NCBI RefSeq assembly: GCF_000058485.1
Contig: NC_008278.1
Span: forward strand, 5,512,962-5,576,961
Direction: 5' to 3'
Length of the DNA stretch: 64,000 bases
Origin: Frankia alni ACN14a
GTDB lineage: Bacteria > Actinomycetota > Actinomycetes > Frankiales > Frankiaceae
Part shown: in pieces, positions 16,576 through 25,741 of the stretch
Layout of the letters: every line of letters begins with the position of its first letter
How positions within the stretch are numbered: position 1 is the stretch's first letter
Notes under the pieces: generated by a model
Databases searched by the model: none
What the model was told of the DNA's origin: nothing
Seen by the model: the letters and a program-made list of their open reading frames with translations, nothing else
Program-made: the position numbers and the translations under genes

Positions 16576-17393
16576 GTGACATCGATCCTCTGGACGCGTG
16601 GTCTGGGCGCTGGGGCGGGACGGGTGCCCGCGGCGGCCCCCGGCCGCGGGTCCTGGTGTGCTGTGCGCCCCGCGCCCGAGGACGCGGGGGCGGCGGCGCT
16701 GGTCTCGTCGCGGGCGTCGCGGGAGGGGGTTCCCCCAGGGCGGGCGTCACCGGTGCGCGTGGTGCCGGGTCGGGCCGTGTCAGGGCGCGCCGTGTCAGGG
16801 CGCGCGGTGTCACGGCGCGCGGTGTCAGGGCGGCCGGTGCCAGGGTGCGCGGTGCCGGAGTGGGCGCCGCCGGAGTAGGCGTCGAGGGCCGCGCGGAAGG
16901 CCGCCGTCAGTGATTCCGCGGCGGTCACCAGGTGGCGGACCACCTCGGGTCGATCCCCCGCGAACATCGCCAGCAGCCGGCACAGCGGGCACGACGTGCA
17001 GGGCCGCCCCTGTCCTGCGCAGCCCGCGCCGCCAGCCGCCCCCGCAGCGCCGGCGGGCACACCGGCGTCGGTCCGCGCGCCCGTGCCGGCACCGACATCA
17101 CCGGCACCGACATCACCGGCACCAACGCCGCCGGCCCCGGTACGGCCGGCCCCGACACCGCCGACGCCGAACCCGCCGGCCGCGGTCCCGACACCACCGG
17201 CGACGTCGGCGACGGTTTCCCACAGGCGGCCACCCGACTCGGTGCCGGCCAGGCCCCGCAGAGCATCGACGAGAAGGGCCGCCTCGACTGCGAGCGGCCC
17301 GGGCGGTGGCGGCCGGTCCGGGCCGCCACGCGGGGTGGGATCGCTGCTCGGGGTGGGATCGTCGAGGGGCGGGTCGACCGGGACGGACGTCAT
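16572..17393 (-). CDS. Hypothetical protein with a CxxCxxC motif, coupled to glkA
   Basis: A 273-residue protein of unknown function. Residues 35-75 form a helical stretch (PLAVEAALLVDALRGLAGTE); a Gly/Ala/Thr-rich repeat zone (AGGVGAGDVGAGDVGAGTG) follows; then the most conserved-looking part, CTSCPLCRLLAMF with RPEVVRHLVTAAESL and TAAFRAALDAY. The tail is a run of pentapeptide repeats of the type PDTAR. It starts at ATG 17393, overlapping the ArsA-like gene by 4 nt (ATGA), and ends overlapping glkA by 4 nt. From memory, Streptomyces also places a small gene immediately before glkA that affects glucose repression, so a role beside glucokinase is plausible but unproven. Confidence 0.65.
   Translation of the reverse strand: MTSVPVDPPLDDPTPSSDPTPRGGPDRPPPPGPLAVEAALLVDALRGLAGTESGGRLWETVADVAGGVGTAAGGFGVGGVGAGRTGAGGVGAGDVGAGDVGAGTGARTDAGVPAGAAGAAGGAGCAGQGRPCTSCPLCRLLAMFAGDRPEVVRHLVTAAESLTAAFRAALDAYSGGAHSGTAHPGTGRPDTARRDTARPDTARPDTARPGTTRTGDARPGGTPSRDARDETSAAAPASSGAGRTAHQDPRPGAAAGTRPAPAPRPRVQRIDVT
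16740..16860 (-). repeat. In-frame pentapeptide-coding repeats
   Basis: 15-bp units coding for P(D/G)TAR pentapeptides repeat at least six times near the 3' end of the CxxCxxC gene. They vary slightly between copies. Confidence 0.75.
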
Positions 17394-18604
17394 GCCCGCA
17401 CCCACTGATCCGGATCGGGTACGAACGAGACCACCAGCCGATCGTCACGCAGCCGGGCGGCACTGACGTCGCAGCGGCGCAGCGCCGCGGGCAGTGGGAC
17501 CGCCCGGCGAAACGCGCCGACGGTGATGATCAGATCGTCGCCCAGCCGGGCCAGGTCGATCTGGGAGCCGTCGACGAACGGCAACCCGAACGACAGCGCG
17601 TACCCGTCGTCGGTGCGCTCGACCCGCGGCTGTTCGCCGGCCCCGGTCGGCGAGGCGCCGAGGACCCCCGCCGGGTCGAGCTCGCCGTACGTCGCCGCGC
17701 CGAAGGCCGCAAGCTCCTCCAGGCCGACCGGTTCGCCGGCCCGATAGCTCACCGGGAGGATCGGGGTCGGCGCGAACGCCCCGGTGATCTCGGCGAGTGC
17801 CTCGCGGTGGGCGGCGGCCCAGCCGGCCCGCCAGGCGTCCGCCCCGGCCGGCGAGAAGATCCGGTTGACGACCACGCCGTCGAGGGTGAAGCCATGCAGC
17901 GACAGCGCGGTCAGGCTGCTGCGCGCCGTGGCCAGCGCCCCACTCTCCGGAGTGAGCACCAGCCGGATGCTGGTGGCCGCGTGATCGGTCAGGATCGCCC
18001 GCAGATCCACGGCGGCGCGGTGCACCCGGGAGACCGTGTCGTAGGCGGGCGCGGCGAGGTTGCCCCACCGGCCGCCGAACGCGCCCGCCCAGCCGAAACC
18101 GGGCCGCAGCCAGCGGGCGAAGGCGCCGTCGGGCGGCAGCAGCCGCCGGCAGTACCACGACAGCGTCTCCGGGAAGGCGAGCAGCCGCAGCAGGCCGGCG
18201 ACCGGGCCACCGTCGACGATGACGACGTCGTGGTCGGCACTGGCCAGCCCGTCACGCAGTTCGAGCAGGGTCAGCGTCTCGATGGCACCGGGCAGGAAGG
18301 CCAGCTCCTCGAGCTCGACCGGATCGACGTCGAAGGACGGCCAGGTGTCGGCCAACACCTCGCGCACGGCCGGCCAGCGCGTGCCGACGGCGCGGCGCAG
18401 GTCGACCTGCTGACCGGTCAGCCCGGGTTCGAGGTCGGTCGGGTCGGCACCGACGGGGTGGTCAAGCGCGCCGGAGAGCCCGGCCGCCGGATCGACGGAC
18501 AGGACCAGGGTGCGATGACCCCGTTGCGCGGCAAGGATCGCGGTCGCCGCCGCCACCGTCGTGGTGCCGGCGCCGCCCTTCCCGGTGAAGAGCACACACC
18601 GCAC
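17390..18604 (-). CDS. ArsA-like ATPase with altered P-loop (Rv2184c family)
   Basis: A 404-residue cytoplasmic ATPase of the ArsA/Get3 superfamily. The N-terminus reads VLFTGKGGAGTTTVAAATA: the signature lysine of the deviant Walker A is present, but the second, phosphate-binding lysine (normally GKT) is threonine. The switch I equivalent LVLSVDPAAGLSGAL is kept. The switch II region DVVIVDGGPVAGLLRLL departs from the usual DTAPTGHTLRLL. The C-terminal half contains LVVNRIFSP-like and PILPVSYRAGEPVGLEELA segments typical of this actinobacterial group. Six nt separate it from the SRPBCC gene and 4 nt overlap the next gene, so it lies in one operon. It is unlikely to export arsenite, since no transporter partner is present. 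Confidence 0.85.
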   Translation of the reverse strand: MRCVLFTGKGGAGTTTVAAATAILAAQRGHRTLVLSVDPAAGLSGALDHPVGADPTDLEPGLTGQQVDLRRAVGTRWPAVREVLADTWPSFDVDPVELEELAFLPGAIETLTLLELRDGLASADHDVVIVDGGPVAGLLRLLAFPETLSWYCRRLLPPDGAFARWLRPGFGWAGAFGGRWGNLAAPAYDTVSRVHRAAVDLRAILTDHAATSIRLVLTPESGALATARSSLTALSLHGFTLDGVVVNRIFSPAGADAWRAGWAAAHREALAEITGAFAPTPILPVSYRAGEPVGLEELAAFGAATYGELDPAGVLGASPTGAGEQPRVERTDDGYALSFGLPFVDGSQIDLARLGDDLIITVGAFRRAVPLPAALRRCDVSAARLRDDRLVVSFVPDPDQWVRA

Positions 18605-18610
18605 GTGCGC

Positions 18611-19045
18611 TCAGCTCTCGACGTGCTTCTTGAGGTCCTTGAGAGCGGCATCCACGATGCCGCTCTGTACCTTGCGCCGGAGCAGTCCCGGAATCTTGAT
18701 CTTGGTTTCGGCGGTGAGGTCATAGGTGACCTCGGTGGTGCCGTCGCCGAGGTCACGCAGGGTGTAGCTGCCGTCCTGCGACGACATCGCCTGGCCCTCG
18801 ACCATGGACCAGGTGACCTGGAGGTCGTCGGACCAGACGTACTCGTTGACGAACTCGTCCTTGACGACGATGGCGTTGATCCGGAAACGGGCGCGCCGTG
18901 GCCGGCCGTCCGGGCCGACGTCGAGCACCTCGGCCTCCTCGATCTGGCCGACCCAGGTCGGGTACGCGGGGATGTCGGCGATCGCCCCCATCACCGCGGC
19001 GGGCCTGGCATTGATGACGATGGTCGATCGGGCGTGGTCCGCCAT
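18611..19045 (-). CDS. SRPBCC-family (START/polyketide-cyclase-like) protein
   Basis: A 144-residue hydrophobic-pocket protein (Rv2185c by position). Characteristic stretches are STIVINARPAAVMGAIADIP, YPTWVGQIEEAEVLD, VTYDLTAETKIKIPGLLRR and the C-terminal helix VDAALKDLKKHVES. Its ligand is unknown; proximity to FadD15, PlsC and PimB hints at lipids. Start ATG 19045 has GGAGGTG 9 nt upstream. It heads the minus-strand operon SRPBCC - ArsA-like - CxxCxxC protein - glkA. Confidence 0.87.
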   Translation of the reverse strand: MADHARSTIVINARPAAVMGAIADIPAYPTWVGQIEEAEVLDVGPDGRPRRARFRINAIVVKDEFVNEYVWSDDLQVTWSMVEGQAMSSQDGSYTLRDLGDGTTEVTYDLTAETKIKIPGLLRRKVQSGIVDAALKDLKKHVES

Positions 19046-19198
19046 GGAGAGCAGCACCTCCACATTCGTCAAGCACGTCTGAAGGAGCACGGCGTCGCCG
19101 GCCCACCGGCAACCCGGATCTCTCCGGGATCCCGGATCATTCCCCGACCGATCGCCTGAGGCTACCGGAACCCCGGCCACATCTCGCCCAGCGGCTGG

Positions 19199-19966
19199 CT
19201 ACCACTCGAGGACGAACGGGGTACCTCGTGCGTTGAAATGACCGACGTTCACGCAACGCGTTCCGTCGATCTCCAGACTGGCGGTGAGGGGCTGATGAAC
19301 GTGCCCGAAGAGCACGTAGCGCGGCCGGGTGGCGTGAATCGCCTCGAGGATCGCGACGCTGCCCCGCTCGAAGCGCCGGGCCTGGACGTCATAGACCAGC
19401 TCCGGCAGATGCGGGGGAATGTGGCAGCACAGAACGTCCACCTCGCCGACGGCGGCCACCTTCGCGGCGTAGACGTCGTCGTCGATCTCGTACGGCGTGT
19501 GCATCGGGGTCCGCAGCCCGCCGCCGACGAAGCCGAACCGCCAGCCGCCGATCGTTGTGGTCTGCCCGTCCAACAGGGTGATGCCGTCGCGCAGGTAGTC
19601 GGGGTAGAGGTGGGGCAGGTCGACATTGCCGAACGTCAGGAAGGTCGGGGTGGGGAAGGCGGCGAACAGCCGCTCGTACTGCCGGCGGATAGCGGCCTCG
19701 ACGATCTCGGTCCGGTCACCGTCGAGACGTGCCCACAGCGAGCGCGACCACTCCCGCGCCTCGTCGAAGCGCTGCGCGGTGCGCAGCTCCACCATCCGGC
19801 CGACGGCCTCGGCGCCGAACAGATCACCCATGATCCCCCGGCTGTGGTCGCGGTAGTCGACGAACAGGATGAGGTCGCCGAGGCAGATGAAGACGTCGGC
19901 GCCCTCGGCGGCGGCGGGCAGCGCGTCCGCCCGTCCGTGCACGTCGCTCACCACGTGGACCCGCAT
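19199..19966 (-). CDS. Metallophosphoesterase
   Basis: A 255-residue calcineurin-like phosphoesterase. Metal ligands are visible in order: VHVVSDVHGRAD (DxH), FICLGDLI (GD), TFGNVDLPH (GN with a D in place of the common H), CCHIPPHLPE and FGHVHQPL (GHxH). The insert DYRDHSRGIMGDLFGAEAVG resembles the actinobacterial subgroup found near fadD15. No strong ribosome binding site precedes ATG 19966; transcription may be leaderless or the start slightly different. Substrate unknown. Confidence 0.85.
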   Translation of the reverse strand: MRVHVVSDVHGRADALPAAAEGADVFICLGDLILFVDYRDHSRGIMGDLFGAEAVGRMVELRTAQRFDEAREWSRSLWARLDGDRTEIVEAAIRRQYERLFAAFPTPTFLTFGNVDLPHLYPDYLRDGITLLDGQTTTIGGWRFGFVGGGLRTPMHTPYEIDDDVYAAKVAAVGEVDVLCCHIPPHLPELVYDVQARRFERGSVAILEAIHATRPRYVLFGHVHQPLTASLEIDGTRCVNVGHFNARGTPFVLEW

Positions 19967-20267
19967 ACCGGGAAGCTTAGGCGGCGGCGAGGGACATTCG
20001 GCCCGGTCCGGACAGGTCGGTCGGCCGCCACCGTAGTGCCGTACGACACCCGCACCTCGGGTGGGGCGCTTCACCGTCGCGAGCAGCCACCATCCGTACG
20101 CGGACAGGTCGCGCCCCGTCCATCGCCGTCCGCACGGTCGCCAGCACCCCGCCCGCCCGCTAACGTCTGGTGCCCTGAACGGTCTTGCGCCGTTCGGCGG
20201 CCTCGTCATCCGGCGGGCGCCCGCGGGCATCCGGTAGGACACACGAGAGCACCTGGTAGGAGTAGCA
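19967..20267. other. Divergent intergenic region between metallophosphoesterase and fadD15
   Basis: Some 300 bases with no supportable gene; presumably holds promoters for both flanking genes. I see no clear hexamer pair or dyad. Confidence 0.5.
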
Positions 20268-22073
20268 GTGCGGGAGTACACCTCTGCGCCCCTGGTCACC
20301 ATCGAGGACGATGCGACGCTGACGGACGCCGTGTTCCGGCACGCGGCCGCTCATCCGGACAAAATTCTCATCCGCCACAAGGTGGCCGAAGAGTTCGTCG
20401 GGATGACGACCCGCGAGTTCCACGATCACGTGGTGGCCACCGCCCGGGGACTCCTCGCGCGCGGAGTGGAGACCGGCGGTCGGGTGGGGATCCTCAGCCA
20501 CACGCGCTTCGAGTGGACCGTGGTCGACTACGCCGCCTGGACCGCCGGCGCCGTCTGCGTGCCCATCTACGAGACGTCCAGCCCGAGCCAGATCGCATGG
20601 ATCCTCCGGGATGCGGGGATCGAACTGCTCGTCGTCGAGAACGCCGAGCTCGCCGCGCGGGTCGAGCAGGTCCGCGGCGAGGCGCCGGCCCTGCGCGACG
20701 TGCTCGTCCTCGACGACGGCGCGCTGGGCACCCTCGCGGCCGACGGCGCCGGCGTCGACGACGACCGGCTGGCCGCGGCGCGCGCGCCCCTCGGTGCCGA
20801 CAGTCTCGCGACGATCATCTACACCTCCGGTACCACGGCGCAGCCGAAGGGCTGCGAGATCACCCACCGGGCGCTGCTGTTCACGGCCGAGGCGTCCATC
20901 GCCATGCTGCCGGAGGTGTTCGCGCCGGGCTGCTCCTCGCTGCTGTTCCTGCCGCTGGCCCACGTGTTCGCCCGCATGCTGCAGGTGGGCCTGGTGCAGG
21001 GAGCCTTCGAGCTCGCCTACACCCCGGACTCGGGCACCCTGCTGCCGGACCTGGCCAAGGTGCGGCCGACCTTCCTGCTCGCCGTTCCCCGGGTCTTCGA
21101 GAAGGTGCACGCCGGCGCGCGGCTCAAGGCGCACGGCGAGGGCAAGGGCCGCATCTTCGACGCGGCCGAGAACACGGCCGTGGCCTACAGCGAGGCCCTC
21201 GACCGCGGCGGTCCCGGGCTGCTGCTGCGGCTGCGGCACCGGCTGTTCGCCGCGCTGGTGTACGGCAAGCTGCACGCCGCACTCGGTGGGCGGGCCCGGT
21301 TCGCGATCAGCGGTGGGGCGCCGCTGGGCCCGCGGCTCGGCCATTTCTTCCGCGGCATCGGCTTCACCGTGGTGGAGGGTTACGGCCTGACGGAAACCTC
21401 GGCGCCGGCGGCGGCGAACCGGCCGCACTCGGTGCGGATGGGCACCGTCGGGCAGCCCCTTCCGGGGGTGACGATCCGGATCGCCGACGACGGCGAGATC
21501 CTCGTTCGGGGCGACCTGCTGTTCCGCGCCTACCACCACAACGAGACCGCGACGAAGGAGGCGCTCGACGCCGAGGGCTTCCTGCACACCGGCGACCTCG
21601 GCTCACTCGACGACGACGGCTACCTGCGGATCACCGGCCGGAAGAAGGAACTGCTGGTCACCGCCGGTGGGAAAAACGTTGCGCCGGCCCCGCTGGAGCA
21701 CGTGATCCAGTCCAACCCGCTGGTCAGCCAGGCGATGCTCGTCGGTGACCAGCGCCCGTTCATCGCCGCGCTGGTCACCATCGACCCGGAGGCCTTCGAG
21801 CCCTGGCGCGACGGCGCCGGCAAGCCGGCCGGGACGACCGTCGCGGACCTCGTCGACGACGCCGACCTGCGCGCCGAGGTGCAGCAGGCGATCGACGCGG
21901 CCAACGCGACGGTGTCGAAGGCCGAGGGCATCAAGAAGTTCGTGATCCTGCCGCAGGACTTCACCGTCGAGAGCGGCGAGCTGACCCCGAGTCTGAAGGT
22001 CCGCCGCGCGCTGGTGATGGACCGCTTCGGCAGCGCCGTCGACGGCCTCTACGCCGACGCGCGCCGTTCCTGA
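20268..22073 (+). CDS. fadD15: Long-chain fatty acid-CoA ligase (FadD15 type)
   Basis: Activates long-chain fatty acids to acyl-CoA using ATP; probably peripheral to the membrane. The 601-residue protein has the AMP-binding motif IIYTSGTTAQPKG (about 184-196), FLPLAHVFARM, the GYGLTETSA motif, the adenylate-binding HTGDLGSLDDDGYLRITGRK motif and the catalytic C-terminal lysine context SLKVRR. GTG 20268 gives VREYTSAPL, a usual beginning for the family. In M. tuberculosis the orthologue (Rv2187) lies in the same order before pimB'. Confidence 0.94.
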   Translation: MREYTSAPLVTIEDDATLTDAVFRHAAAHPDKILIRHKVAEEFVGMTTREFHDHVVATARGLLARGVETGGRVGILSHTRFEWTVVDYAAWTAGAVCVPIYETSSPSQIAWILRDAGIELLVVENAELAARVEQVRGEAPALRDVLVLDDGALGTLAADGAGVDDDRLAAARAPLGADSLATIIYTSGTTAQPKGCEITHRALLFTAEASIAMLPEVFAPGCSSLLFLPLAHVFARMLQVGLVQGAFELAYTPDSGTLLPDLAKVRPTFLLAVPRVFEKVHAGARLKAHGEGKGRIFDAAENTAVAYSEALDRGGPGLLLRLRHRLFAALVYGKLHAALGGRARFAISGGAPLGPRLGHFFRGIGFTVVEGYGLTETSAPAAANRPHSVRMGTVGQPLPGVTIRIADDGEILVRGDLLFRAYHHNETATKEALDAEGFLHTGDLGSLDDDGYLRITGRKKELLVTAGGKNVAPAPLEHVIQSNPLVSQAMLVGDQRPFIAALVTIDPEAFEPWRDGAGKPAGTTVADLVDDADLRAEVQQAIDAANATVSKAEGIKKFVILPQDFTVESGELTPSLKVRRALVMDRFGSAVDGLYADARRS

Positions 22074-22160
22074 GGCTCCTGGTCCCGGACAGGCCGCGCC
22101 GACCGTGGTCGGGGCCACGTCCAGGTCGGGACCGGGATTCAGGTCAAGGTCAGGTCAAGG

Positions 22161-23297
22161 TCAGGCCGGGTCGGGCTGGCCGGCGAGCAGCGAGCGCAGC
22201 TCGGCGGCGAGCACGTCCCAGCGCCAGCGCTGCTCGACCCACGCCCGCCCGGCGGCGCCCATCGAGGCGGCCCGATCCGGGTCGGCGAGCAGGTCCCCCA
22301 CGGCTCGTTCCACCGCGCCGAGGTCGGTCCCGTCGACGACGAGACCGGTGCGCTGGTCGAGCACCGCGTCAGGGGCGCCACCGCTGTTCCCGGCCACGAC
22401 CGGCAGGCCGGTGGCCGACGCCTCCAGGTAGACGATCCCGAGCCCCTCCACCTCCAGCCCGCCGAGCCGTGACCGGCACGGCATCGCGAACACGTCGCCG
22501 GCCGCGTAGTGCGCGGGCAGCTCCTCCCACGGCACCGAACCGGTGAACGTGACGTGCTCGTCCACCCCGCTGTCCCGGGCGAGCCGTTCGAGCTCCGCGC
22601 GGTGCGGGCCGCCGCCGACGACGAGCAGCGCCGCCTCCGGCACCCGACGCCGCAGCGCCGGCAGGGCGCGCACGAGCATGTCCTGCCCCTTGCGGGCGAC
22701 CAGCCGGCTCACGCACACCACCACCCGCCGCCCGGACAGCCCGTACCGGCGGCGGGTCTCCTCCCGCCCGGTGCCCGGGCCGAACAGCGTCGCGTCGACG
22801 CCGCTGGGCAGGCGGGCGAGCGCCGGATGAACGCCGAGCGCAGGACCGATCCTGGTCCGGGTGTAGTCGGTGAGATAGGTGACGACGTCCACGCTCGCGC
22901 CGATGCGGCGCAGCGCCTGGCGTGCGGCCGGCAGCGCCGCCCAGCCAACCTCGTGCCCGTGGGTGCTTGCCACGACGCGGCGCACCGCCGTTCCCCCGCG
23001 CAGCCGCGAGCCCAGCAATGCGAGCGGGGCGGCCGCCCCGAACCACACCGTGTCGCAGCCCTCCGCCCGGGCGATCTGGCGGGCCCGCCGCAGCACGTCG
23101 GGGGTCGGCAGCATGAGCGAGGTCCGGTGGCGCACGACCGGGAAGCCCTGCGCGGCGTCGAAGGCCGCCGCGCCCTCCCACGCCGGGGCGTAGACGACGA
23201 CCTCGCCGGCCGGCAGCCGGGCCGCGAAGTTGTGCACGTAGGCCTGGATGCCGCCCGGACGCGGCGGGAAGTCGTTGGTGACGGCCAGAACGCGCAT
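22161..23297 (-). CDS. pimB: GT4 glycosyltransferase, PimB'-type phosphatidylinositol mannosyltransferase
   Basis: Transfers mannose to phosphatidylinositol mannoside at the inner membrane face in phosphatidylinositol-mannoside synthesis. The 378-residue GT-B protein has the N-terminal loop TNDFPPRPGGIQAYVHNF, the donor-binding VSRLVARKGQDMLVRALP and the EX7E motif within GLGIVYLEASATGLPVV. ATG 23297 is preferred over an in-frame GTG 18 nt upstream because GGGAGAG lies 9 nt before it. The Rv2188c position beside fadD15 supports the name. It converges with fadD15. Confidence 0.9.
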   Translation of the reverse strand: MRVLAVTNDFPPRPGGIQAYVHNFAARLPAGEVVVYAPAWEGAAAFDAAQGFPVVRHRTSLMLPTPDVLRRARQIARAEGCDTVWFGAAAPLALLGSRLRGGTAVRRVVASTHGHEVGWAALPAARQALRRIGASVDVVTYLTDYTRTRIGPALGVHPALARLPSGVDATLFGPGTGREETRRRYGLSGRRVVVCVSRLVARKGQDMLVRALPALRRRVPEAALLVVGGGPHRAELERLARDSGVDEHVTFTGSVPWEELPAHYAAGDVFAMPCRSRLGGLEVEGLGIVYLEASATGLPVVAGNSGGAPDAVLDQRTGLVVDGTDLGAVERAVGDLLADPDRAASMGAAGRAWVEQRWRWDVLAAELRSLLAGQPDPA

Positions 23298-23485
23298 CCG
23301 CCCATGCTCTCCCACGCCGGCCGGCGGTCACCGCCCGGCCGGCGCCCCGAGCCTTCCCGCACACCCTGTGCTTCCACCACGCCCGCAGCCACCACGCGCG
23401 ACCCCACCACCCGAGGAGTTCCGCCACGCGGAGACGGCCTGCGTCGCGCAGGGTCGTCGACCTGCGCCTCGACATGGCGGGCCGC

Positions 23486-23722
23486 TCAGCCGGCGCGACG
23501 CGGCGGGCGAGCCGCCGGGCGCGCGGCATCGCCGGGCACGCGCTCGAGTACCGAGCCGGCCAGCGCCTCCAGCGGCGGCAGCAGGCCCGCGGCGGCCAGC
23601 ACGGCAAGCGCGCGACGCTCCTGCGCGTCCCACACCAGCCCCCCGTCCGCGAACATGACGGTGACGACGCAATCGGCGCACCGGGCGCCGCGGCCGACAC
23701 AGGAGTCGCAGTCGATCAGCAT
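23486..23722 (-). CDS. Small cysteine-rich protein
   Basis: A 78-residue protein of unknown function, conserved in type among actinobacteria at this position (Rv2189c-like location). The N-terminus MLIDCDSCVGRGARCADCVV holds four cysteines in two CxxC pairs (CDSC and CADC), suggesting a metal site; the middle is helical and the tail is basic and Pro/Arg-rich. GGAAGGTGAG precedes ATG 23722. It lies between pimB and the NYN nuclease gene on the same strand. Confidence 0.75.
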   Translation of the reverse strand: MLIDCDSCVGRGARCADCVVTVMFADGGLVWDAQERRALAVLAAAGLLPPLEALAGSVLERVPGDAARPAARPPRRAG

Positions 23723-23939
23723 CGCACTCACCTTCCCGAGGTCCGGCCGGTGACGGCTGGCGACACAATCCGCGCACCGATGTCCCGACGTGATCGACGG
23801 TAGGACCCGGGTCCGACAATTTTCGGCGGCCACCGCCGGTGAAGGGTCGTGATCCGCGGGACGAGCGGGGGCGGGGAGACGACACCGCCGCCACTCAGAG
23901 ACGAGTAGCCATGACCCTGGGCGGTGCGGACACGCTCGT

Positions 23940-25250
23940 CTAGCGGTCGAGCCGCGCCAACAGGGCCGCCGACGGCACCGCCCGGGCACCGGCCGCGGCG
24001 CTGTTCTCCGCCACCTCCCGGTCGGAGGTGACGACGAAGACCGGTCGACCCTGGGGCTCCATCCGGACCAGCCGGACGATCTCCTCGTCGGCGAGCTGGC
24101 CGGGCCGGCTGAACAGGACCCGAACACCCCGGGGCATCGTGACGCCGACCGGGCGGGCGACGACCGCGGTCGCGTCGAAGACGACCGTGACCTCGCTGTC
24201 CGGGTTGCGCCCGGCAAGCGCGCCGAGCCCGGACAGCAGACGTTCCCGCTGCGCCTGCAGGGTGAGCCGGCCGTAGCCGCGTTTGGTCACGTTGTACCCG
24301 TCGATGATCAGATGCACGCCGGGCACGGCGAGCACCTCGTCGATGAGGGTGGGATCGTCGTCGGGCCGCCCGCGGGCCCCGACGAACGCCTGCGGCGCGC
24401 TGCTCGGCCCGTCGCCGCCGCGGGCCAGCAGGTCCGCCGGCCGGGCGACCATCGTCGGCAGGTCGAGCTCGCGGCGCACACCGTGGGCCGAGGCGATGAG
24501 CGTGTCGAGCAGGACGCGCATGCGGGCGTCGTCCACGCTGCGGGAGTCGCGGGAGTCCCGGCGCGCGGCGGCCAGGGCGCTCTCCAGCTCGGCGACCCGG
24601 CCACGTAGCCGACGCACCTCCACCTCGGCGTCACGACCGGCGGCGAGCGCCGCGTCCCGCACCGACTCGGCCGCGACCACCGACTCCCTGGCGGCCTCCT
24701 CGGCGCGGCGGATCCGATCCGAGGACGCCCGCAGTCGCCGCCGGGTCTCCTCCGCCTCGGCGCGTGCCGCCGCGAGGCGTTCACGCACCTGCCCCAGCTC
24801 GTCGGCGGCGCTGCGCTGGTGCGCGGCGAGCTGCTCGGTGAGCCGGCGGATCGTCCGTTCGGCCTCGTCCGCCCGGCCGCGGACCTCCGCCTCCGCGGCC
24901 GAGGCCGAGGCCAGCTCGACCAGCTCGGGCCAGTGCGGGACCCGCAGCAGGTAGGCCACCGCCGCGACCTTCTCCGGCGGGGCGGCCGGCGGGGGCCCAT
25001 CGGCGGAATCGGCAGCCTCGGCCAGCTCCGGCTGATGCCGGCGGATCCATTCGGCGACGCGGCCGCGGAACACGTCGTTGTCGACGGCGGCGGCCAGCGG
25101 GATCGCGCCCACCTTCGCCCGCCGGGACGCCTTGAACCGGCGCACCGCGGCGAGCGACGGCGGCACGTCGGACTCGGGCAGATCGGCGAGAGTCTGCGCG
25201 GCGAGCTCGATGACGTACTCCCGCACGGACGCGGGCAGCGGACCCGTCAC
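23940..25250 (-). CDS. NYN-domain putative ribonuclease with coiled coil
   Basis: A 436-residue cytoplasmic protein. Residues 1-110 form a helical N-terminal domain; residues 120-240 are a long coiled coil (runs of EAE, ARAEAEETRRRL, VAELESALAAARRD). The C-terminal YacP-like NYN (PIN-fold) domain (about 310-436) has LIIDGYNVTKRGY, VTVVFDATAV, LFSRPGQLADEEIVRLV and FVVTSDREVAENSA, keeping the acidic metal ligands. Such domains cleave RNA. The GTG start at 25250 has GGGGAG upstream. RNA substrate is not known. Confidence 0.87.
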   Translation of the reverse strand: MTGPLPASVREYVIELAAQTLADLPESDVPPSLAAVRRFKASRRAKVGAIPLAAAVDNDVFRGRVAEWIRRHQPELAEAADSADGPPPAAPPEKVAAVAYLLRVPHWPELVELASASAAEAEVRGRADEAERTIRRLTEQLAAHQRSAADELGQVRERLAAARAEAEETRRRLRASSDRIRRAEEAARESVVAAESVRDAALAAGRDAEVEVRRLRGRVAELESALAAARRDSRDSRSVDDARMRVLLDTLIASAHGVRRELDLPTMVARPADLLARGGDGPSSAPQAFVGARGRPDDDPTLIDEVLAVPGVHLIIDGYNVTKRGYGRLTLQAQRERLLSGLGALAGRNPDSEVTVVFDATAVVARPVGVTMPRGVRVLFSRPGQLADEEIVRLVRMEPQGRPVFVVTSDREVAENSAAAGARAVPSAALLARLDR

Positions 25251-25741
25251 AGCATGCTCCCCGCCGGGCCGGTCGCCACGGACACGGCCCGGACGGCCCG
25301 CGCCGAGGACACGACCGACGCAGCACCCACCATCCCGGCGGCAGGCCGGTGGGAGAGGCCGCCTGGCGCGGTTGGAGCACCGACCGGGACGGCCCGCGGT
25401 CCGGACCCGGGCAACGCGGGTTGAGGTCCCGTGCGGAAATGTCCGTCAGCGTCCGGACGACGCGGGAAAGCCGACGGGCCGCGTCTCCGACGGCTCCTCC
25501 GACCGGCCAGACAGCAAGGCACGTAGGGACTCCGGAGCCGACGGGAAGAACGATGAAGGTACAGCGTATCGAGAGAGCTCAGAGGGCTCACGCGGACCAC
25601 CGGTGTGGGATCTAGGACCGGTGAGCCGCGCCGGGGCAGGCATTGTCTCACGGGAAAGCCTGCTTATGTAGCCTCGCGTGGTGCGTTCCCCAGCGTGCGA
25701 TTTATTCCAAACGCGGCCCGGCTGCGCCGGAGAGGATCATC
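25251..25741. other. Intergenic region between NYN gene and DUF4352 gene
   Basis: About 490 bases between divergent genes. No convincing coding sequence. It contains a plausible promoter for the DUF4352 gene (annotated separately). Confidence 0.55.
25643..25670 (+). promoter_or_regulatory. Candidate promoter of the DUF4352 gene
   Basis: TTGTCT (25643-25648) and TATGTA (25665-25670) are separated by 16 nt and lie about 70 nt before the start codon, resembling a housekeeping sigma promoter. Confidence 0.5.
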
